From contig JAIPMN010006621.1 in NCBI GenBank assembly GCA_020650975.1, positions 1-36,686 of the forward strand: a stretch of 36,686 bases of DNA, read 5' to 3'. The stretch comes from Apostichopus californicus. Its lineage: Eukaryota; Echinodermata; Holothuroidea; Aspidochirotida; Stichopodidae. A program made the position numbers and the translations under genes. Below, piece after piece: positions 35,801-36,686 of the stretch. The notes beneath the pieces were generated by a model. That model was not told the DNA's origin and did not search any database. It saw only the letters and a program-made list of their open reading frames with translations. Numbering within the stretch: the first letter of the stretch is position 1; every line of letters starts with the position of its first letter.

Positions 35801-36454
35801 CTCGCGAAGACGCCATCATTGGCTTTGCAAAGCCGCAAGCTGACCTTAGATTCATATTTAACGTCCATGATTATGAATTGTCAACAACTATGTAACTGGA
35901 CGACATACATTAATCTTGAAGTGACTAGAACTCGGGACCTTATGATTGAAAGACACCGGCATAAACCACTGAGCTAGCACTGAGCTAGCACTGAGCTAGC
36001 ACTGAGCTAGCACTGAGCTAGCACTGAGCTAGCACTGAGCTAGCACTGAGCTAGCACTGAGCCACCACTGAGCCACCACTGAGCCACCACTGAGCCAACG
36101 CTGAGCCAACGCTGAGCCAACGCTGAGCCAAATCTGAGCCAACGCTGTACCAACGCTGAGCCAACGCTGAGCCAACGCTGAGCCAACGCTTAGCCAACGC
36201 TGAACCAACGCTGAGCTAACACTGAGCTAACACTGAGCTAACACTGAGCTAACACTGAGCTAACACTCCGCATAATGGATGTCCATGCATTTACAACCAA
36301 TTCAGTATACACTCACTGTTCTTCCAGAATTATGGTTGCATCTGTAAACGTTCCACCGATTCCTCCCATCTCGGCTGGCAAGCTAATCCCGAGCATTCCT
36401 GCTTCTCCCATTTTCTGCCACGCTTCCCTGTCGATATGTTTTTGCTTCATCCAT
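29671..36454 (-). CDS. ACADL: Acyl-CoA dehydrogenase, long-chain (ACADL) type, 3' seven exons (5' end outside window)
   Basis: Flavoprotein that catalyses the alpha,beta-dehydrogenation of fatty acyl-CoA, the first step of mitochondrial beta-oxidation (family knowledge). Seven minus-strand exons join in frame with GT-AG introns: 36454-36317, 35340-35176, 34467-34401, 34025-33861, 30997-30773, 30429-30302 and 29848-29671. Together they give 354 residues and a TAA stop; roughly 75 N-terminal residues, including any mitochondrial targeting peptide, lie upstream of the window. Visible motifs, numbered from the first residue in the window, are the FAD/substrate signature AMTEPGAGSDLQG (about 93-105) and the C-terminal signature beginning QLHGGWGY (about 309-316). 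Glu216 in LPRERL sits where LCAD and isovaleryl-CoA dehydrogenase carry their catalytic base. The MCAD-type catalytic Glu is replaced by Ala in IYAGSNEI, as expected for the LCAD branch. The usual KMGxxAQDT stretch reads KIGNHSTDT, a small departure. An ACADL-like paralogue is possible. Confidence 0.93.
30187..30319. repeat. 65-bp tandem duplication spanning an exon/intron border
   Basis: Two copies (30187-30251 and 30252-30316, shared edge to about 30319) start gattccatccg and are almost identical. Each includes the minus-strand AGTAAATATTG/GTGAGT donor of ACADL-like exon 6. The gene-proximal copy (higher coordinates) is the one in frame. Confidence 0.92.
30302..30429 (-). CDS. ACADL: ACADL-like exon 6, with its 3' splice-donor end duplicated
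   Basis: 128 nt: 42 codons plus two bases. The acceptor is tattttag and the donor GTGAGT. It reads TIQHKLAALKTEICVSRSFV, then DKCIELQ, ending MGSMSKY plus a split Trp codon. This matches the ACADL helix with QHKLAELKT and AKYW. The last roughly 19 exon bases and the donor lie inside a 65-bp unit repeated in tandem (30187-30319). An identical TTG/GTGAGT donor therefore stands 65 bp downstream, at 30237/30236. Use of that second donor would add 65 nt and shift the frame. Confidence 0.9.
30773..30997 (-). CDS. ACADL: ACADL-like exon 5 (catalytic glutamate exon)
   Basis: 225 nt, 75 whole codons, phase 0 at both ends, with acceptor attaaacag and donor GTAATT. The protein runs from DTAELFFDDVRLPSSALLGG through LLMNQLPRERLVVA to RKRKAFGKTLSKLQ. 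The Glu in PRERL aligns with the catalytic base of LCAD and isovaleryl-CoA dehydrogenase. RKAFGK is the near-universal family motif opening the C-terminal helical domain. GGEELQNRGFY is about two residues longer than the GEENKGFY of vertebrate ACADL. Confidence 0.94.
32232..33007. mobile_element. Older hAT-like MITE interrupted by a nested MITE
   Basis: The ends are inverted repeats: caggggtgggcaacct at the left and aggttgcccacccctg at the right, a well-known hAT (Charlie-like) terminus. The inner edges are rich in gggccgc-type motifs. Removing the nested 399-bp element and one 8-bp copy leaves about 370 bp. The flanking 8-mers (gtctaatg and gccgttaa) do not match, so a target duplication is not visible. 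Confidence 0.8.
32385..32783. mobile_element. hAT-type MITE with perfect 8-bp target duplication
   Basis: The termini are cagtggcggagc and gctccgctactg, 11 of 12 positions inverted-complementary. Both sides are flanked by the same 8 bp, ttcttaat (32377-32384 and 32784-32791), the hAT target-duplication length. It is 399 bp, has no transposase ORF, and carries G runs of 10 and 13 near its ends. It is inserted inside another hAT-like MITE (32232-33007), which is therefore older. Both lie in intron 4 of the ACADL-like gene. Confidence 0.9.
33485..33665. mobile_element. Second, 5'-truncated copy of the hAT-like MITE
   Basis: Repeats the right part of the element at 32232-33007, from aggataataggcctacctg through acgggccgc to ggttgcccatccctg. 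It carries a 14-bp insertion near 33560 and a few substitutions. The left end stops at a C-rich run (33464-33474). It lies 478 bp from the first copy in the same orientation, in intron 4. Confidence 0.8.
33861..34025 (-). CDS. ACADL: ACADL-like exon 4 (middle beta domain)
   Basis: 165 nt, 55 whole codons, phase 0 at both ends, with acceptor gttctag and donor GTAAGT. It begins VFITNGYLAG, continues through VTIVVAVTD and ISLFLVEDGMPGF, and ends KIGNHST. These match the ACADL segments VFISNG, VVIVVAVT and SLFLVENGM. The ending joins directly to DTAELFFDD in the next exon, which supports both splice sites. The downstream intron is the longest in the window (2863 bp) and hosts the hAT MITEs. Confidence 0.91.
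34401..34467 (-). CDS. ACADL: ACADL-like exon 3 (short, middle beta domain)
   Basis: 67 nt, too short to stand out as an open frame. The acceptor is atttttcag and the donor GTATGG. The first base completes Ser of the GSD signature; the remaining 22 codons read DLQGIKTYAKKDGDDWILNG then SK. This is the expected ACADL sequence, in which the backbone after GSD contacts FAD and the WxLNGxK motif follows. The exon ends in phase 0. Confidence 0.92.
34774..35037 (-). other. Orphan 87-codon ORF in intron 2 of the ACADL-like gene
   Basis: An ATG directly after an in-frame TGA opens 87 codons ending at TAG. The base composition is about half GC, clearly richer than the surrounding intron. The peptide begins MDWDALGVFDKDNHMFDF, has a basic middle (SRRSEHRSRTQRRNERFRAR) and ends MPYDLTVPAKVPLRYYA. 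It does not match acyl-CoA dehydrogenase. TTGAG/GTACTATG near the end could act as a donor. I do not recognise it; it could be a retroposed exon, a nested gene exon or chance. Confidence 0.35.
35176..35340 (-). CDS. ACADL: ACADL-like exon 2 (FAD/substrate signature)
   Basis: 165 nt between acceptor aaattag and donor GTAAGC. One base completes Gln, then 54 codons run from CYANHVGSSFGMHSD to TEPGAG, with two bases left for Ser. I set the start at the upstream acceptor (35341-35342) because the conserved CYANHVG segment, matching the AYSNCSGPG region of ACADL, would be lost if the nearer AG before GATCC were used. The ALAMTEPGAG(S)D signature spans the junction with exon 3. Confidence 0.9.
35923..35979 (-). 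repeat. tRNA-like SINE head with Pol III A and B boxes
   Basis: On the minus strand it reads TAGCTCAGTGG (A box, 35976-35966), about 32 nt, then GAGTTCTAGTC (B box, 35933-35923). The boxes resemble tRNA promoters (TRGYNNARNGG and GGTTCRANTCC), but there is no foldable acceptor stem, so a functional tRNA is unlikely. The A-box side merges with the 11-bp minisatellite, whose unit contains the same TAGCTCAGT core. Confidence 0.6.
35968..36264. repeat. 11-bp minisatellite, exactly 27 units
   Basis: Units are actgagctagc (8 copies from 35968), actgagccacc (3), actgagccaac, then gctgagccaac variants, and finally actgagctaac (4) ending at 36264. The period is kept at 11 without indels over 297 bp. 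Neighbouring units share variants, the pattern left by stepwise local duplication. Read on the minus strand the unit is GCTAGCTCAGT. It sits in intron 1 of the ACADL-like gene, 52 bp from the donor of the preceding exon. Confidence 0.95.
36317..36454 (-). CDS. ACADL: ACADL-like exon 1 of window (helical N-terminal domain)
   Basis: 138 nt. An acceptor (ttcatcag) precedes it and a GTGAGT donor follows it. The first base completes a codon begun in an upstream exon outside the window. It then encodes 45 residues starting WMKQKHIDREAW and ending IILEE, and the last two bases begin the Gln codon completed by the next exon. The AEMGGIGG segment is the conserved loop following the first helices of the acyl-CoA dehydrogenase N-terminal domain. 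The following intron (976 bp) opens onto an 11-bp minisatellite 52 bp from the donor. Confidence 0.9.
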
Positions 36455-36610
36455 CTGATGAATTGAAGTAATGTAAAAATCAAATATATTCAAAACTTAT
36501 AACAAAAATATTAAGAGTGGAAATGCATGTGACATGTGTTTTTGAGGTTACTCTTCTTCTCATGTTCTTTATCTATGGGAGGCCGGGAAAGAGGGAGGGA
36601 GCAGTGAGAC

Positions 36611-36686
36611 CAAGGGCGTAGGAACCGGGGTGCTGGGGGGGGGGAGCGCCAGCCCCCCCAGTGAAAAATATGGGGGGGGGCGGAAG
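36611..36686 (+). mobile_element. Start of a dispersed repeat cut by the window edge
   Basis: Begins caagggcgtaggaaccgggg, which resembles the 5' terminus of non-autonomous DNA elements common in marine invertebrate genomes (pattern recognition only). Two G runs (36635-36644 and 36672-36680) follow. The other end is outside the window, so no terminal repeat can be tested. Confidence 0.45.

Noticed and set aside
1-36686. CRISPR arrays, bacterial operons, rRNA genes
   Set aside because: Intron-split genes and eukaryotic repeats rule out a prokaryotic reading. The tandem arrays have no unique spacers, and no rRNA-like sequence is visible.

Overview
This window is nuclear DNA from an animal. It is AT-rich and intron-rich, has very little coding sequence, and carries scattered transposon debris. 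The genes are split by GT-AG introns, and the repeats (hAT-type MITEs, a CR1/L2-like LINE tail, a foldback element with a DIRS-like Cys-rich ORF, tRNA-derived SINE pieces) suit a marine invertebrate. An echinoderm is my best guess, but this is an inference from repeat content and not a proven assignment.

Layout. (1) Positions 1-5320 are mostly non-coding. They hold a polypurine tract, a diverged single arm of the foldback repeat family (about 3929-4255), and one convincing minus-strand exon at 5136-5274. That exon starts with ATG in a strong context, encodes a complete C3HC4 RING finger and ends in a GTGAGT donor. A 5' UTR segment with an upstream ORF precedes it. (2) Positions 5321-9680 hold no gene I can support, only a GTA-rich 16-bp tandem repeat and a G-rich tract. 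(3) Positions 9683-11498 form a large inverted-repeat element: two nearly identical arms of about 570 bp around a 671-bp centre that encodes a 149-residue Cys-rich protein. (4) Positions 11.5-27.6 kb are AT-rich non-coding DNA with a degenerate tandem array of about 55-bp units (20477-20830) and a 31-bp duplication. (5) Positions 27.65-28.64 kb hold a small palindromic repeat and the decayed 3' end of a LINE reverse transcriptase. (6) Positions 29671-36454, minus strand, hold the 3' seven exons of an acyl-CoA dehydrogenase gene of the ACADL (long-chain) type. Its introns contain nested hAT MITEs, an 11-bp minisatellite seeded by a tRNA-like SINE, and an orphan ORF. A 65-bp duplication has copied one exon's 5' splice site. 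(7) The right edge (36611-36686) is the start of another dispersed repeat.

Only two protein-coding host genes are supported, the RING-finger gene and the ACADL-like gene. Both are on the minus strand and both are partial. They share no evident pathway. The ACADL-like protein would act in fatty-acid beta-oxidation in mitochondria (family knowledge). The RING protein is probably an E3 ubiquitin ligase or scaffold (inference). The most unusual content is repeat structure: the foldback element with its ORF, the minisatellite whose unit reproduces a Pol III A box, the duplicated splice donor, and many G/C homopolymer runs in otherwise AT-rich DNA.
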